A DNA stretch of 50,612 nt. It comes from an uncultured Oscillospiraceae bacterium (GTDB lineage Bacteria; Bacillota; Clostridia; Oscillospirales; Ruminococcaceae). Every line of letters starts with the position of its first letter. The stretch's first letter is position 1. The notes below the pieces were generated by a model. That model was not told the origin of the DNA. It was given only the letters and a program-made list of their open reading frames with translations, and searched no databases. Position numbers and translations under genes: made by a program. The DNA is taken from assembly GCA_949743955.1 (NCBI GenBank), contig CATJVQ010000056.1, positions 1 to 50,612 on the forward strand, read 5' to 3'. Below, piece by piece: positions 36,059-43,676 of this stretch.

Positions 36059-36568
36059 ATGTTTCGTCAGATGAGAAGGGGCCGCCAGCAGCTTTCGGCT
36101 GGGGAGGCTGAGGAACTGCTCCGGTACGGCAGCAGCGGCGTTCTGGCCGTCCATGGCGACGGGGGCTACCCCTATGCCGTGCCGTTGAGCTATGTATATA
36201 CCGGGGGGAAAATCTATTTCCACTGCGCGAAGGAGGGGCATAAGCTGGACGCTCTCCAGCGCGACCCGAAGGTCTCCTTCGCGTTCATTGGAGAGGACAC
36301 CATTGTAAGTGAAAAGTACACCTCGTATTTTCGCAGTGTTATCGTCTTCGGCCGGGCGCGGGTGGTGGAGGACGAATCGGAACGGCTCACGGCGCTGCGC
36401 GCACTCGCGGAGAAGTATTCCCCGGACCGGCCCCAAGAGGAGCGCGAGCGGGAGGTTTCCTCCTGCGCACAGGCGCTGATTGTGGGGATCGAAATCGAGC
36501 ATATGACGGGCAAGCAGGCGAAGGAATATGTCGGGCGCGCCCGTACCGGGGAGGAGGCTGGCCAGTGA
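36059..36568 (+). CDS. Pyridoxamine 5'-phosphate oxidase-like flavoprotein
   Basis: A 169-residue split-barrel FMN-binding protein of the PNPOx-like / 5-nitroimidazole reductase-like group. Typical segments: GSSGVLAVHGDGGYPYAVPL (about residues 25-44), YFHCAKEGHKLDALQRDPKVSFAFIG (residues about 54-80), SVIVFGRARVVEDE (about 93) and the closing VGIEIEHMTGKQAKE. It may reduce nitro or quinone compounds, but substrate is unknown. It lies opposite a MarR-like regulator. Its stop overlaps the next start (GTGA), coupling it to the lipid kinase gene. Confidence 0.88.
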   Translation: MFRQMRRGRQQLSAGEAEELLRYGSSGVLAVHGDGGYPYAVPLSYVYTGGKIYFHCAKEGHKLDALQRDPKVSFAFIGEDTIVSEKYTSYFRSVIVFGRARVVEDESERLTALRALAEKYSPDRPQEEREREVSSCAQALIVGIEIEHMTGKQAKEYVGRARTGEEAGQ

Positions 36569-37494
36569 ACCGGATGCTGCTGCTCATCAACCCGAAAGCG
36601 GGGAAGGAAGAGATCCGTGCCAAGGGGATAGACGTCATCGACCTCTTTACAAAGCACGGCTGGGAGGTCACTGTCCGCACGACGCAGCGGCAGGGGGAGA
36701 TTCCGGAAATTCTGCGGGAGCGCGCGGCGGAGTTTCCGCTCGTCGTCTGCTGCGGAGGGGACGGTACGCTCAACGAGACCGTGGACGGACTCCTCTCCTG
36801 CCCGGATGCGCCGGCGCTCGGGTATCTGCCCGCGGGCACTGTCAACGACTTCGCCTCGAGCCTCGGCATCCCGAAGGATCTGGACGAGGCGGCGAAAATG
36901 ATTGTAAACGGCGAGCGTTTTGACTGCGATGTCGGTACGCTCAACGGCCGCGCCTTCACCTATATCGCCGCGTTCGGCGCGTTTACCGATGTGGCGTACC
37001 AGACCCCGCAGCAGACGAAGAACCTGTTCGGCCGCGCCGCGTATTTTCTGGAGGCTATCAAGCGCCTGCCGAACATCACGCCGTATCACGTGGTGATTGA
37101 GTACGAGCAGGGCTGTATCGAGGACGATTTCATCTTCGGTATGGTGACAAATTCCGTCTCGGTGGGCGGCTTCAAGGCGGGGGAGCAGTTCGGCGTCTCG
37201 ATGAACGACGGACTGCTCGAGGGCGTGTTCCTCCGGGCCCCGAAGTCCGTGGCGGAGATGAATCAGCTTATCAACGCCGTCCTGCGCCGGGAGCTGGATT
37301 ATGAGGCCATTGTCACCCTGCGGACGACGCACCTGCATCTGCACACGGCGGGCGAGCTGCCCTGGACGCTCGACGGCGAATGCGGCGGGGATATCCCGGA
37401 TGCGGATATCCGTGTCTGCCCCCAGGCGCTGCATGTTCTGGCCGATACGAAAAAAGCGCCCTCCGGCGAGCCGGCAAAGGCGGAGGAGGCATAA
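36565..37494 (+). CDS. Diacylglycerol/lipid kinase (DagK/YegS family)
   Basis: A 309-residue DAGK_cat kinase. The diagnostic GGDGTLNETVDGL is near residue 64, preceded by LLINPKAGKEEIRAKG (5-20) and followed by LGYLPAGTVNDFASSLGIP (about 90). The C-terminal half contains SMNDGLLEGVF and LDGECGGD. The family phosphorylates diacylglycerol or related lipids at the membrane. The start is GTG at 36565, overlapping the preceding TGA, with GGGGAGGAGG upstream. It precedes a small PAS-like protein with no gap. Confidence 0.92.
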   Translation: MNRMLLLINPKAGKEEIRAKGIDVIDLFTKHGWEVTVRTTQRQGEIPEILRERAAEFPLVVCCGGDGTLNETVDGLLSCPDAPALGYLPAGTVNDFASSLGIPKDLDEAAKMIVNGERFDCDVGTLNGRAFTYIAAFGAFTDVAYQTPQQTKNLFGRAAYFLEAIKRLPNITPYHVVIEYEQGCIEDDFIFGMVTNSVSVGGFKAGEQFGVSMNDGLLEGVFLRAPKSVAEMNQLINAVLRRELDYEAIVTLRTTHLHLHTAGELPWTLDGECGGDIPDADIRVCPQALHVLADTKKAPSGEPAKAEEA

Positions 37495-37827
37495 ATGGTG
37501 GATGAAGAAAAAGCGGTCGAAATGTTCCATGCCCTTTGGGATAATTTCCCCTCTCGGGCGCGGCTCATCCATAAGAGCCGGCGGGTGCTGGCGGTCAATA
37601 AAGCGGCCGCTGCGGAGGGACTGAGCGCCGGTGCGCGCTGCTCCGACCTCCCGCCGAAGGAGGCGCACCGGAAGTGTCAGGCGAATCAGGCGCTCGCGGA
37701 GCACAGCGGTAGGCTGTTTTTTGCGGAGAATGGGGCGGTGATCTTCTGGGCGCCGCTCGAGGGTTTTGCAGATCTCTATGTCCATGGCTCCATCAAAAAG
37801 AGCGGTACGGGCAGCAAAAATCGGTAG
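37495..37827 (+). CDS. Small conserved protein, possible PAS-like fold
   Basis: A 110-residue protein directly after the lipid kinase stop. It begins VDEEKAVEMFHALWDNFP. It then has RARLIHKSRRVLAVNKAA, GARCSDLPPKEAHRKCQANQ and AVIFWAPLEGFADLYVH. The pattern of a short strand, VN, then a Gly-Cys turn and a final W-x-P strand is reminiscent of minimal PAS domains. I do not recognise a named family. Two Cys (near residues 44 and 59) could bind a metal or cofactor. It is probably co-transcribed with the two genes before it. Confidence 0.6.
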   Translation: MVDEEKAVEMFHALWDNFPSRARLIHKSRRVLAVNKAAAAEGLSAGARCSDLPPKEAHRKCQANQALAEHSGRLFFAENGAVIFWAPLEGFADLYVHGSIKKSGTGSKNR

Positions 37828-37854
37828 AGAGCGGAGAAAATCCGGCATTTTCTC

Positions 37855-37883
37855 TTGCCAAACGGAGGAAAACGGTTTATAAT
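37855..37883 (+). promoter_or_regulatory. Sigma-A promoter of rplS
   Basis: TTGCCA (37855-37860), 17-bp spacer, perfect TATAAT (37878-37883). The transcript would start near 37890, giving a leader of about 185 nt. Confidence 0.85.
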
Positions 37884-37889
37884 AAACCG

Positions 37890-38074
37890 GTATGGACTTC
37901 CGTCGCCGGCCCGGAGCAGGGTGGGCGATGGGGATTTGTGCCTTGCCGGGGAACCGGCATGACATAAGAGCGGACAGTCCTCTGTCACCGGCCCCGCAGC
38001 GGGCCAGCCCAAAGCGGCTTGCGGGAGACCGCGGGTGGGTATGAATGTCTGAAAACGATAAGGAGGAACCACCA
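37890..38074 (+). promoter_or_regulatory. Structured rplS leader RNA
   Basis: The leader folds into consecutive hairpins. CCGUCGCC/GGGCGAUGG lies at about 37901-37932. GCCGG-GGAA-CCGGC is at 37945-37958. UGACA/UGUCA encloses AGAG/CUCU (about 37960-37996). GGCCC/GGGCC is at about 38000-38015. There is no terminator, so control of ribosome access is more likely than attenuation. Autoregulatory L19 leaders are known in Firmicutes but are usually short; whether this belongs to that family is uncertain. Confidence 0.5.
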
Positions 38075-38419
38075 GTGAACGCATTGGAAACCATTGCGCA
38101 GTCCAGCCTCAAGAGCGAGCTCCCGGAGTTTAACATCGGCGACACCGTGCGGGTGAGCGTCAAAATCAAAGAGGGCGAGCGCGAGAGAATTCAGGCCTTT
38201 GAGGGCACCGTCATTGCCAGAAAGCACGGCGGTGTCGCGGAGACCTTCACCGTCCGCCGTGTCGCTCATGGCTGCGGTGTCGAGAGGGTATTCCCCATCC
38301 ATTCGCCCCATGTCGAGAAGGTCGAGATCATCCGCCGCGGCAAGGTCCGCCGCAGCAAGCTGTATTACCTGCGCGGGCGCGTCGGCAAGGCGGCCAAGGT
38401 CAAAGGGCAGATTCAGTAA
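38075..38419 (+). CDS. rplS: 50S ribosomal protein L19
   Basis: A 114-residue ribosomal protein at the 30S-50S interface. It matches L19 along its full length: [55 protein letters not shown], then [20 protein letters not shown]. The start is GTG at 38075, with AAGGAGG ending 8 nt before it. A frame extending to 38045 would add ten acidic residues upstream of the Shine-Dalgarno site and is rejected. It is a single-gene unit with its own promoter, leader and terminator. Confidence 0.97.
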   Translation: MNALETIAQSSLKSELPEFNIGDTVRVSVKIKEGERERIQAFEGTVIARKHGGVAETFTVRRVAHGCGVERVFPIHSPHVEKVEIIRRGKVRRSKLYYLRGRVGKAAKVKGQIQ

Positions 38420-38435
38420 GAACAGCGTTCATAAG

Positions 38436-38470
38436 ATTCCCCCGGACAAACTGTCCGGGGGATTTCTTTT
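38436..38470. terminator. Bidirectional intrinsic terminator
   Basis: CCCCCGGAC-AAACT-GTCCGGGGG stem (about 38439-38461) followed by ATTTCTTTT. It separates rplS from the converging sugar operon. Confidence 0.88.
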
Positions 38471-38483
38471 TATGGCGGACGCT

Positions 38484-39029
38484 TCAGTGTTCCTCCTCAG
38501 CGCCGAAGTCAAATCGCTCCACCTGCCCGTTGGACGGATGTGGGATGCTCAGCACATACTGCATGAGGATCCCGTGACAGCAGGCGATGACACAGCGGTA
38601 TTCCCTGTATCGATCCAGTACGGCGAAAACCCGCCGCCTCATCTGGGATGCGGTCTCCCACGGGGGCGTTACTCCCTCCGGCGGGACGCCATGACATGAC
38701 TCCAGCTCCCGCCAGCGCCGGTCGGCCTCCTCCTGCGGGAGCCAGGCGAAACGGACGTTGTCCGCCATCCACTCGTGGAGATCGGTTTCGACCCGGACAT
38801 CCAGCCCCAGTCTTCCGGAGAGGATGGCCGCGGTATGCAGTGTCCTGCCAAACGGAGAGGAGAGAATGAGCTGCGCGTCCCTGAGCCGCGGATCCCCGGA
38901 CGCCGCCTCGATCTGTTCCCGTCCGATTTCGGAGAGGGGGCTCAGATTGAGGCCGTGTCCCTGATAGATTTTTGTGTTCGCCTCGGAAAAGTCCGCCTGC
39001 CCGTGGCGGATGAAATAAAACGTGGTCAT
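38484..39029 (-). CDS. Histidine phosphatase (phosphoglycerate mutase-like)
   Basis: A 181-residue branch-1 histidine phosphatase. The phospho-acceptor motif is FYFIRHGQADF (residues 4-14, R-H-G). Then come LILSSPFGRTLHTAAIL (about 54) and the second catalytic His in VIACCHGILMQY (about 146). The family removes phosphate from sugar phosphates or acts as a mutase. It is the last gene of a four-gene operon, 18 nt after the dehydrogenase, so a sugar phosphate substrate is plausible. Confidence 0.9.
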   Translation of the reverse strand: MTTFYFIRHGQADFSEANTKIYQGHGLNLSPLSEIGREQIEAASGDPRLRDAQLILSSPFGRTLHTAAILSGRLGLDVRVETDLHEWMADNVRFAWLPQEEADRRWRELESCHGVPPEGVTPPWETASQMRRRVFAVLDRYREYRCVIACCHGILMQYVLSIPHPSNGQVERFDFGAEEEH

Positions 39030-39047
39030 GCTTCCTCTTGCATCCTG

Positions 39048-40103
39048 TTAATCGCCCATATCGTTTAAGAGCAGGACCCGCCCGCTGACAGATCCGGGGG
39101 TCTTGTAGAGCATGAACGCCTCCTGCGCCCGCGACATGGGAAACCGGGCCCCGATGAGCTCCGGATCGTACCGGAGCTGGCCGGTGGCGAAGTAATGTGC
39201 TGTCCACTCCCACTCCTTCCCCGGGAACGGCGCGCTGTACGACATCCACGAGCCGGTCAGGGTAAATTCCTTGCGGTTCATCTGCTCCCAGAGCGAAGGG
39301 GAAAACGTGAGGTCCACGTGCGGCGTGCCGATAAAGCAGACCCGCGCCTTGTTGGCCGCGAGCTGAAAGGCCATGTACATGGTCGGCGCGGCTCCGGCAG
39401 TTTCAAACACGTCGTCGAAACCGGCGCCGCCGGTGAAATCGAGGGCGGTCTGGAGGAACCCCTCTTCAGTGGTGTTGACACACGCGTCCGCGCCCAGGCG
39501 GCGGGCCAGTGAGAGACGGCGCTCGTCCACATCAAAGGCGACAATTTGGCGCGCGCCGAGGATCCGCGCCCACTGGAGTGTGAAGAGCCCGATGGTGCCG
39601 CAGCCAAGGATGGCCGCCGCCCCGCCGCCTGTGAAGCGGTTCTGGAGCACCCCGTGCAGCGCGACGGTGCTCGGCTCAAACAGCGCCCCCTGCTCGAAGG
39701 AGAGGGACGGATCGAACGGCACGACATTCTCCTCCGGCAGGACAATATAGTCGGCGTTGCTGCCCTGCTCGCGCGAACCGGCGAAGCTATAGTGCTTGCA
39801 GAGCGAAAAATTTCCGCGCAGACAGTCTGGGCATTTCCCGCACGGCAGGAGCGGCGCGCCGGAGACCTTGTCCCCAACCTTCACACGCGAGACGCCCTCG
39901 CCCGCTTCGGCAACGACGCCGGAAAACTCGTGCCCGAGCACGATGGGATAGAAGTGGACGCCGTTGTAGAGCACGCGCGGCACGTCCGAACCGCAGATGC
40001 CCGACGCCTTCACCCGGATTTTGACTGTCCCCGGCCGTGTCTGGGGTTCGGGGATTTCCTGATATTCTACCTGTTCGTTTGCTGTAACGACTGCCGCTTT
40101 CAT
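39048..40103 (-). CDS. Zinc-dependent alcohol dehydrogenase, GatD-like
   Basis: A 351-residue medium-chain dehydrogenase. The catalytic Zn region SGICGSDVPRVLYNGVHFYP (residues 36-55) and VLGHEFSGVVAEAGEGV resemble galactitol-1-phosphate 5-dehydrogenase GatD, which shares the S-D-L/V-P-R and N-G-x-H-Y/F-Y-P features. The structural Zn Cys cluster is CGKCPDCLRGNFSLC (about 88). The NAD(P) Rossmann loop is AILGCGTIGLFTLQ (about 168). The likely reaction is oxidation of a polyol or polyol phosphate to a ketose. It lies between an FGGY kinase and a histidine phosphatase. Confidence 0.88.
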   Translation of the reverse strand: MKAAVVTANEQVEYQEIPEPQTRPGTVKIRVKASGICGSDVPRVLYNGVHFYPIVLGHEFSGVVAEAGEGVSRVKVGDKVSGAPLLPCGKCPDCLRGNFSLCKHYSFAGSREQGSNADYIVLPEENVVPFDPSLSFEQGALFEPSTVALHGVLQNRFTGGGAAAILGCGTIGLFTLQWARILGARQIVAFDVDERRLSLARRLGADACVNTTEEGFLQTALDFTGGAGFDDVFETAGAAPTMYMAFQLAANKARVCFIGTPHVDLTFSPSLWEQMNRKEFTLTGSWMSYSAPFPGKEWEWTAHYFATGQLRYDPELIGARFPMSRAQEAFMLYKTPGSVSGRVLLLNDMGD

Positions 40104-40117
40104 GTGACTTCCTCCCT

Positions 40118-41632
40118 TTATCCGGCCGACTCGTCCATCAGGCCCCGGAGATCCTCATAGAGCCTGCGGTACAGGCGGTAATTTTTATCGTAGATTTCCC
40201 GGCACGCGGCATCCGGCTCGTGGCGGCGCCGGGGATGCACGGTGAGCCCGACCGCCTCGGCGAAGCCGGCGTACACTCCCACGCCGACCCCTGCGAGGAT
40301 GGCCGCGCCGAGGGTGGTGGCTGTATCCGAGGCCGGCACGACAACGGGCTTGCCCGTCACGTCGGCCTTGATCTGTGTCCACAGCCGCGAATTGGCCGCG
40401 CCGCCCATCGCCCGCAGGACATCCGCATGGACACCGGCGTTTTCGGCTGTCTCCAGATTGTGGCGCAGCGAGAAGGCAACCCCCTCAAGCGCGGCGCGGA
40501 CAAGGTGCCCCCTCGTCTTGGCGAAATCCAGCCCGAAAAAGACCCCCTTCGCCTTCGGGTTCCAGATGGGCGAGCGCTCCCCGGACATATAGGGCAGGAA
40601 GACGACGCCGTCGCTCCCCGGGGGGATCTGCCCGGCCAGCCGGTCGAGCAGCGCCATGGAGGAGATACCCTCCTCCGCCGCCAGATGCCGCTCCGCCTCG
40701 CCGAACTGTTCGTCGATCCAGCGCATGACGCCGCCGCCCCCGGTTGTGCCGCCCTGAAGGAGCCAGCATCCAGGCACGACGTGCGGGCTTAAAATGAGCC
40801 GCTCATCGGCGAGGTATTCTTTGATGCAGATGCTCGCGCCTCCGGCCTGCCCGCCCTGCTCCTGGGTCTCCCCCTCGTGAAGGACACCCACGCCCAGCGC
40901 GCCGCACGCAGCGTCGAGCCCGCCGGCCACGACAGGTGTCCCTTCGAGGAGTCCGGTCTCCTTCGCGGCCCGGGCGGTGACACGCCCCACCACCCGGCTG
41001 CACGCCGACACCGGCGGCAAAAACGAAAGCGGGATACCAATCTCCTCTGCGAGGGAGAGATCCCAGTCCATGGTCCTCTCGTCGAAGCAGTGTAAACCGT
41101 ATCCCTGCGAACGATCCTGGCTGAAGACGCCTGTCAGCCGATGGACGATGTAGCTGTTGGACTGCAAAATCTGGTGGATCCGGGGGTAGATGTCGGGCCG
41201 CTCCCGGCGGTACCAGAGGATCTTCGCTGTCGAATAGGAGGGTTTTAAGGGGTTCCCCGTCTTTTCAAAGAGGCGCTTTCGGCCCACACGCGCCTCCACC
41301 TCCCGGCAGATGTCCTCCGCCCGGGTGTCCATCCAAATGGGGGTGTTGCACAACGCTTCCCCCTGCCGGTCCACGGCGACGGCGGACCAGCTCTGCCCGT
41401 CCACCCCGATACCGGCCACCTGCTCCGGCCGCAGTCCCGCCTGCCACAGCGCCTGGAGCGCCCCGGAGACGCCCTGCCACCACAGATCCGGAGCCTGCTC
41501 GGCCCAGCCGGGGCGCGGATAGTAGACCGGATAGCTCCGGCTCGACGAAAACACCGCCTCGCCCGTTTCGGTGAAAGCGGCTGCCTTGCAGGCGCTGGTT
41601 CCAATATCAATGCCCAAAAGGTATGTCGGCAT
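40118..41632 (-). CDS. FGGY-family carbohydrate kinase (xylulokinase-like)
   Basis: A 504-residue sugar kinase. The phosphate-binding start LLGIDIGTSACKAAAF (residues 5-20) and VAGIGVDGQSWSAVAVD (about 72) are FGGY blocks. VVAGGLDAACGALGVGVL (about 235) carries the catalytic Asp. The signature LRAMGGAANSRLWTQIKADV (about 408) precedes SDTATTLGAAILAGVGVG. It is most like xylulokinase or other ketose kinases; the true sugar and phosphorylated carbon are unknown. ATG at 41632. It follows the aldolase gene at 21 nt spacing and precedes the GatD-like gene at 14 nt. Confidence 0.9.
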   Translation of the reverse strand: MPTYLLGIDIGTSACKAAAFTETGEAVFSSSRSYPVYYPRPGWAEQAPDLWWQGVSGALQALWQAGLRPEQVAGIGVDGQSWSAVAVDRQGEALCNTPIWMDTRAEDICREVEARVGRKRLFEKTGNPLKPSYSTAKILWYRRERPDIYPRIHQILQSNSYIVHRLTGVFSQDRSQGYGLHCFDERTMDWDLSLAEEIGIPLSFLPPVSACSRVVGRVTARAAKETGLLEGTPVVAGGLDAACGALGVGVLHEGETQEQGGQAGGASICIKEYLADERLILSPHVVPGCWLLQGGTTGGGGVMRWIDEQFGEAERHLAAEEGISSMALLDRLAGQIPPGSDGVVFLPYMSGERSPIWNPKAKGVFFGLDFAKTRGHLVRAALEGVAFSLRHNLETAENAGVHADVLRAMGGAANSRLWTQIKADVTGKPVVVPASDTATTLGAAILAGVGVGVYAGFAEAVGLTVHPRRRHEPDAACREIYDKNYRLYRRLYEDLRGLMDESAG

Positions 41633-41653
41633 AAGAAATACCCTTTCCGGCGC

Positions 41654-42502
41654 CTACGCCCTGCCGCAGCAGCCGCAGACGCTCATCCGGTTTTTCACAA
41701 GCTCTTTGACCGCGGCCATCCCGGCTGTTCCGAGCTTCTTCGGGTCGAAGGTGTCCGGCTTCTCGAGGAGGAGCTTCTGCACGGCGCGGGTATAGGCGGC
41801 GCGCAGCTCCGTGGCGAAATTCACCTTGCAGATGCCCCGGCGGACACAGTCGCGGACATCCTCGTCCGCGAGGCCGGAGGCCCCGTGCAGGACGAGCGGG
41901 ATGTCCACCTTCGCCCGGATGGCCGACAGCCTCTCCTTATCCAGCACAGGCGTGCCGGCATAGAAGCCGTGCGCTGTCCCGATGGCGACAGCCAGCGACT
42001 GCACCCCCGTTTCCCGGACGAAGCGCACCGCGTCGTCCGGATCGGTATAGCCGTCGGCCTCGGCCTCCAGATCGTCCTCCTTGCCGCCGACCTTGCCCAG
42101 CTCCGCCTCCACCGGGATGCCGCGCCCCTTTGCGGCACCCATGACACGCCGGACAAGCGCGATATTCTCCTCCAGCGGCAGCTTGGAGCCGTCGATCATC
42201 ACGGAGGTGTATCCGGCCTCGAGCGCGTCGAGGGCGAGGCGCTCGCTGTCGCCATGGTCGAGGTGGAGGCAGACGGGGACATCCGCCTTTTTCGCCATGG
42301 CCGCCGCCATCGCCGCATAGACGGACAGACCGCCGTACCGCACGGTGGACGGTGTCGTCTGGAGCATCAGGGGGGAGCGGGTCTCCTGTGCCGCCTCAAT
42401 CACCGCCCTCATCATCTCCATATTTTCGACATTGAACGCCCCGACGGCGTACCCCTTTTCCTGCGCGTCCAAGAGCAGACGCTCCGAAGTTACAAACGGC
42501 AT
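41654..42502 (-). CDS. Class II ketose-bisphosphate-type aldolase
   Basis: A 282-residue zinc aldolase of the FbaA/GatY/KbaY family. Zn ligands appear in PVCLHLDHGDS (about 77-87), EAELGKVGG (about 132), AIGTAHGFY (about 176) and LVLHGASGLADEDV (about 204). The family cleaves fructose-, tagatose- or related ketose phosphates to DHAP and an aldehyde. A Cys-rich tail (VCGCCGRA) is unusual. First gene of the operon, with a TTGACA-N18-TATAGT promoter. The substrate is probably dictated by the kinase and dehydrogenase encoded downstream. Confidence 0.9.
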   Translation of the reverse strand: MPFVTSERLLLDAQEKGYAVGAFNVENMEMMRAVIEAAQETRSPLMLQTTPSTVRYGGLSVYAAMAAAMAKKADVPVCLHLDHGDSERLALDALEAGYTSVMIDGSKLPLEENIALVRRVMGAAKGRGIPVEAELGKVGGKEDDLEAEADGYTDPDDAVRFVRETGVQSLAVAIGTAHGFYAGTPVLDKERLSAIRAKVDIPLVLHGASGLADEDVRDCVRRGICKVNFATELRAAYTRAVQKLLLEKPDTFDPKKLGTAGMAAVKELVKNRMSVCGCCGRA

Positions 42503-42538
42503 CCCGCATCTCTCCCTACCAAATTAGATTCCACGTAG

Positions 42539-42568
42539 ACTATACCATGGCGGAAAAAGGATTGTCAA
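42539..42568 (-). promoter_or_regulatory. Sigma-A promoter of the aldolase-kinase-dehydrogenase operon
   Basis: Minus-strand consensus TTGACA (42563-42568), 18 bp, TATAGT (42539-42544), about 30 nt upstream of the aldolase ATG. Confidence 0.8.
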
Positions 42569-42600
42569 CCGCCCGCCGCGGATTCCGCCGGGATCTAGAT

Positions 42601-42642
42601 CGGGCGATCCTCCCGTGGATGGAAAACCGCCCGATAAACTGG
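42601..42642. repeat. Palindromic 42-bp repeat, copy A
   Basis: About 83 percent identical to 43622-43662 by eye, with GCCCGATAAACTGG shared exactly at the right end. It lies 5 bp beyond the stop of the GNAT gene at 42648. Confidence 0.8.
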
Positions 42643-42647
42643 GATTT

Positions 42648-43073
42648 TTATTTCTGCCGCCATATCATTACATACTCTTTTTCGCTGGTGGCTTCGTCCA
42701 AATCCTCGCACTGGATTTTGAAACCTTCTCTTTGATAAAAATGAATTGCTCGTGTGTTCTTCTGATACACAGTTAAGCGTAATTTTTCTTTTTTATCTTT
42801 TATAAAATCCATCAGAAGTTTACCGATCCCCTGCGACTGTATTTCGTCGGGAACAAAAATACCCTCGATATATTCATCGCTCATCCCTATAAAGCCTTGT
42901 ATTTCTCGACCGTTCTCATACACATAAACTTCTGACTGTGACAGCATTTCTTTCACCAAATTAAAATTACTTTTCCAATATTGGGGAGAAATAAAATAGT
43001 GTGCTTTTAGATTGGTATCTAACCATATATCGGCGACCCTGCTTATATCTGTTCTCTGCAATCTTCGAATCAT
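42648..43073 (-). CDS. GNAT-family acetyltransferase (YiaC-like)
   Basis: A 141-residue GNAT domain. Seen are RTDISRVADIWLDTNLKAHYF (residues 7-27), the acetyl-CoA loop VPDEIQSQGIGKLLMDFIK (about 73-91) and LTVYQKNTRAIHFYQREGFK (about 98-117), all YiaC-like. The coding sequence is clearly richer in A and T than the surrounding genes, which suggests recent transfer. It is flanked by 42-bp palindromic repeats together with the next acetyltransferase gene. Possible role: N-acetylation of a small amine, peptide or protein lysine. Confidence 0.88.
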   Translation of the reverse strand: MIRRLQRTDISRVADIWLDTNLKAHYFISPQYWKSNFNLVKEMLSQSEVYVYENGREIQGFIGMSDEYIEGIFVPDEIQSQGIGKLLMDFIKDKKEKLRLTVYQKNTRAIHFYQREGFKIQCEDLDEATSEKEYVMIWRQK

Positions 43074-43124
43074 AATAAATCTCCACAGCCAAATACTGAT
43101 TTTTACACTCCGATAATTGAGAAG

Positions 43125-43586
43125 TTATCCGCCTAATCTCATATATAAGAGTGGATATGGATTGCCCTGTTCATCACATTCCGTTCTTTTATAAACTTCA
43201 AATCCCATGTGTTCATAAAAACCTTTTGCCAGAGGATTTTGCTCGTTGACAGCTAAATCGTTGACCGAATATTTTTTTATTCCATATTTAAGCAGTTCTT
43301 TGCCCAACCCCCGCCCCCGTTCTCCGTGAGAAATAAAGAGCATTTCAAGATGCCGCCCTGCAATTCCCATAAAGCCGACAGGAATCTGATTATCGTTTTT
43401 TACGATGATTAAACAAGGTATTTCTTTTAATGCCTGCGGCACATATTTTTTAATATTTTCGATTTCATCCTCAGACAAAAAAAGATGCGACGCCCTTACA
43501 GAGCTTTCCCATACTTTCAGCAGCTGTTCTATCAACGGTACTGATCGGTCTTCTGCTTCTATGATATCCAAATCCTTATCCTCCAT
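43125..43586 (-). CDS. GNAT-family acetyltransferase (YjaB-like)
   Basis: About 153 residues when started at the ATG 43586 (MEDKDLDIIEAEDRSVPLIE). The body follows YjaB: LLKVWESSVRASHLFLSEDE, VGFMGIAGRHLEMLFISHGE, GRGLGKELLKYGIKKY (acetyl-CoA loop), then VNEQNPLAKGFYEHMGFEVY. A longer frame to 43676 runs through the palindromic repeat copy B and is not used. No strong Shine-Dalgarno site precedes the chosen start. It is AT-rich like its neighbour. Substrate unknown. Confidence 0.82.
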   Translation of the reverse strand: MEDKDLDIIEAEDRSVPLIEQLLKVWESSVRASHLFLSEDEIENIKKYVPQALKEIPCLIIVKNDNQIPVGFMGIAGRHLEMLFISHGERGRGLGKELLKYGIKKYSVNDLAVNEQNPLAKGFYEHMGFEVYKRTECDEQGNPYPLLYMRLGG

Positions 43587-43621
43587 AAATTTCAGATTTA
43601 TTATCCCGGCTTTATCACGGA

Positions 43622-43662
43622 CGGGCGGTCCTCCATGGATGAAGGATCGCCCGATAAACTGG
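43622..43662. repeat. Palindromic 42-bp repeat, copy B
   Basis: GGGCGGTCC and GGATCGCCC form a hairpin (one G-T pair) within this copy. It lies 14 bp beyond the stop of the GNAT gene at 43677 and has the same orientation as copy A. Confidence 0.8.
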
Positions 43663-43676
43663 ATATATCCGGACAA

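Noticed and set aside
38045-38074. A ten-residue N-terminal extension of L19
   Set aside because: It lies over and before the AAGGAGG site that positions the GTG at 38075, and L19 homologues start there.
42601-43662. Integron attC sites
   Set aside because: The palindromic repeats lack a GTTRRRY core and no integrase is in the window, so only a cassette-like layout is claimed.
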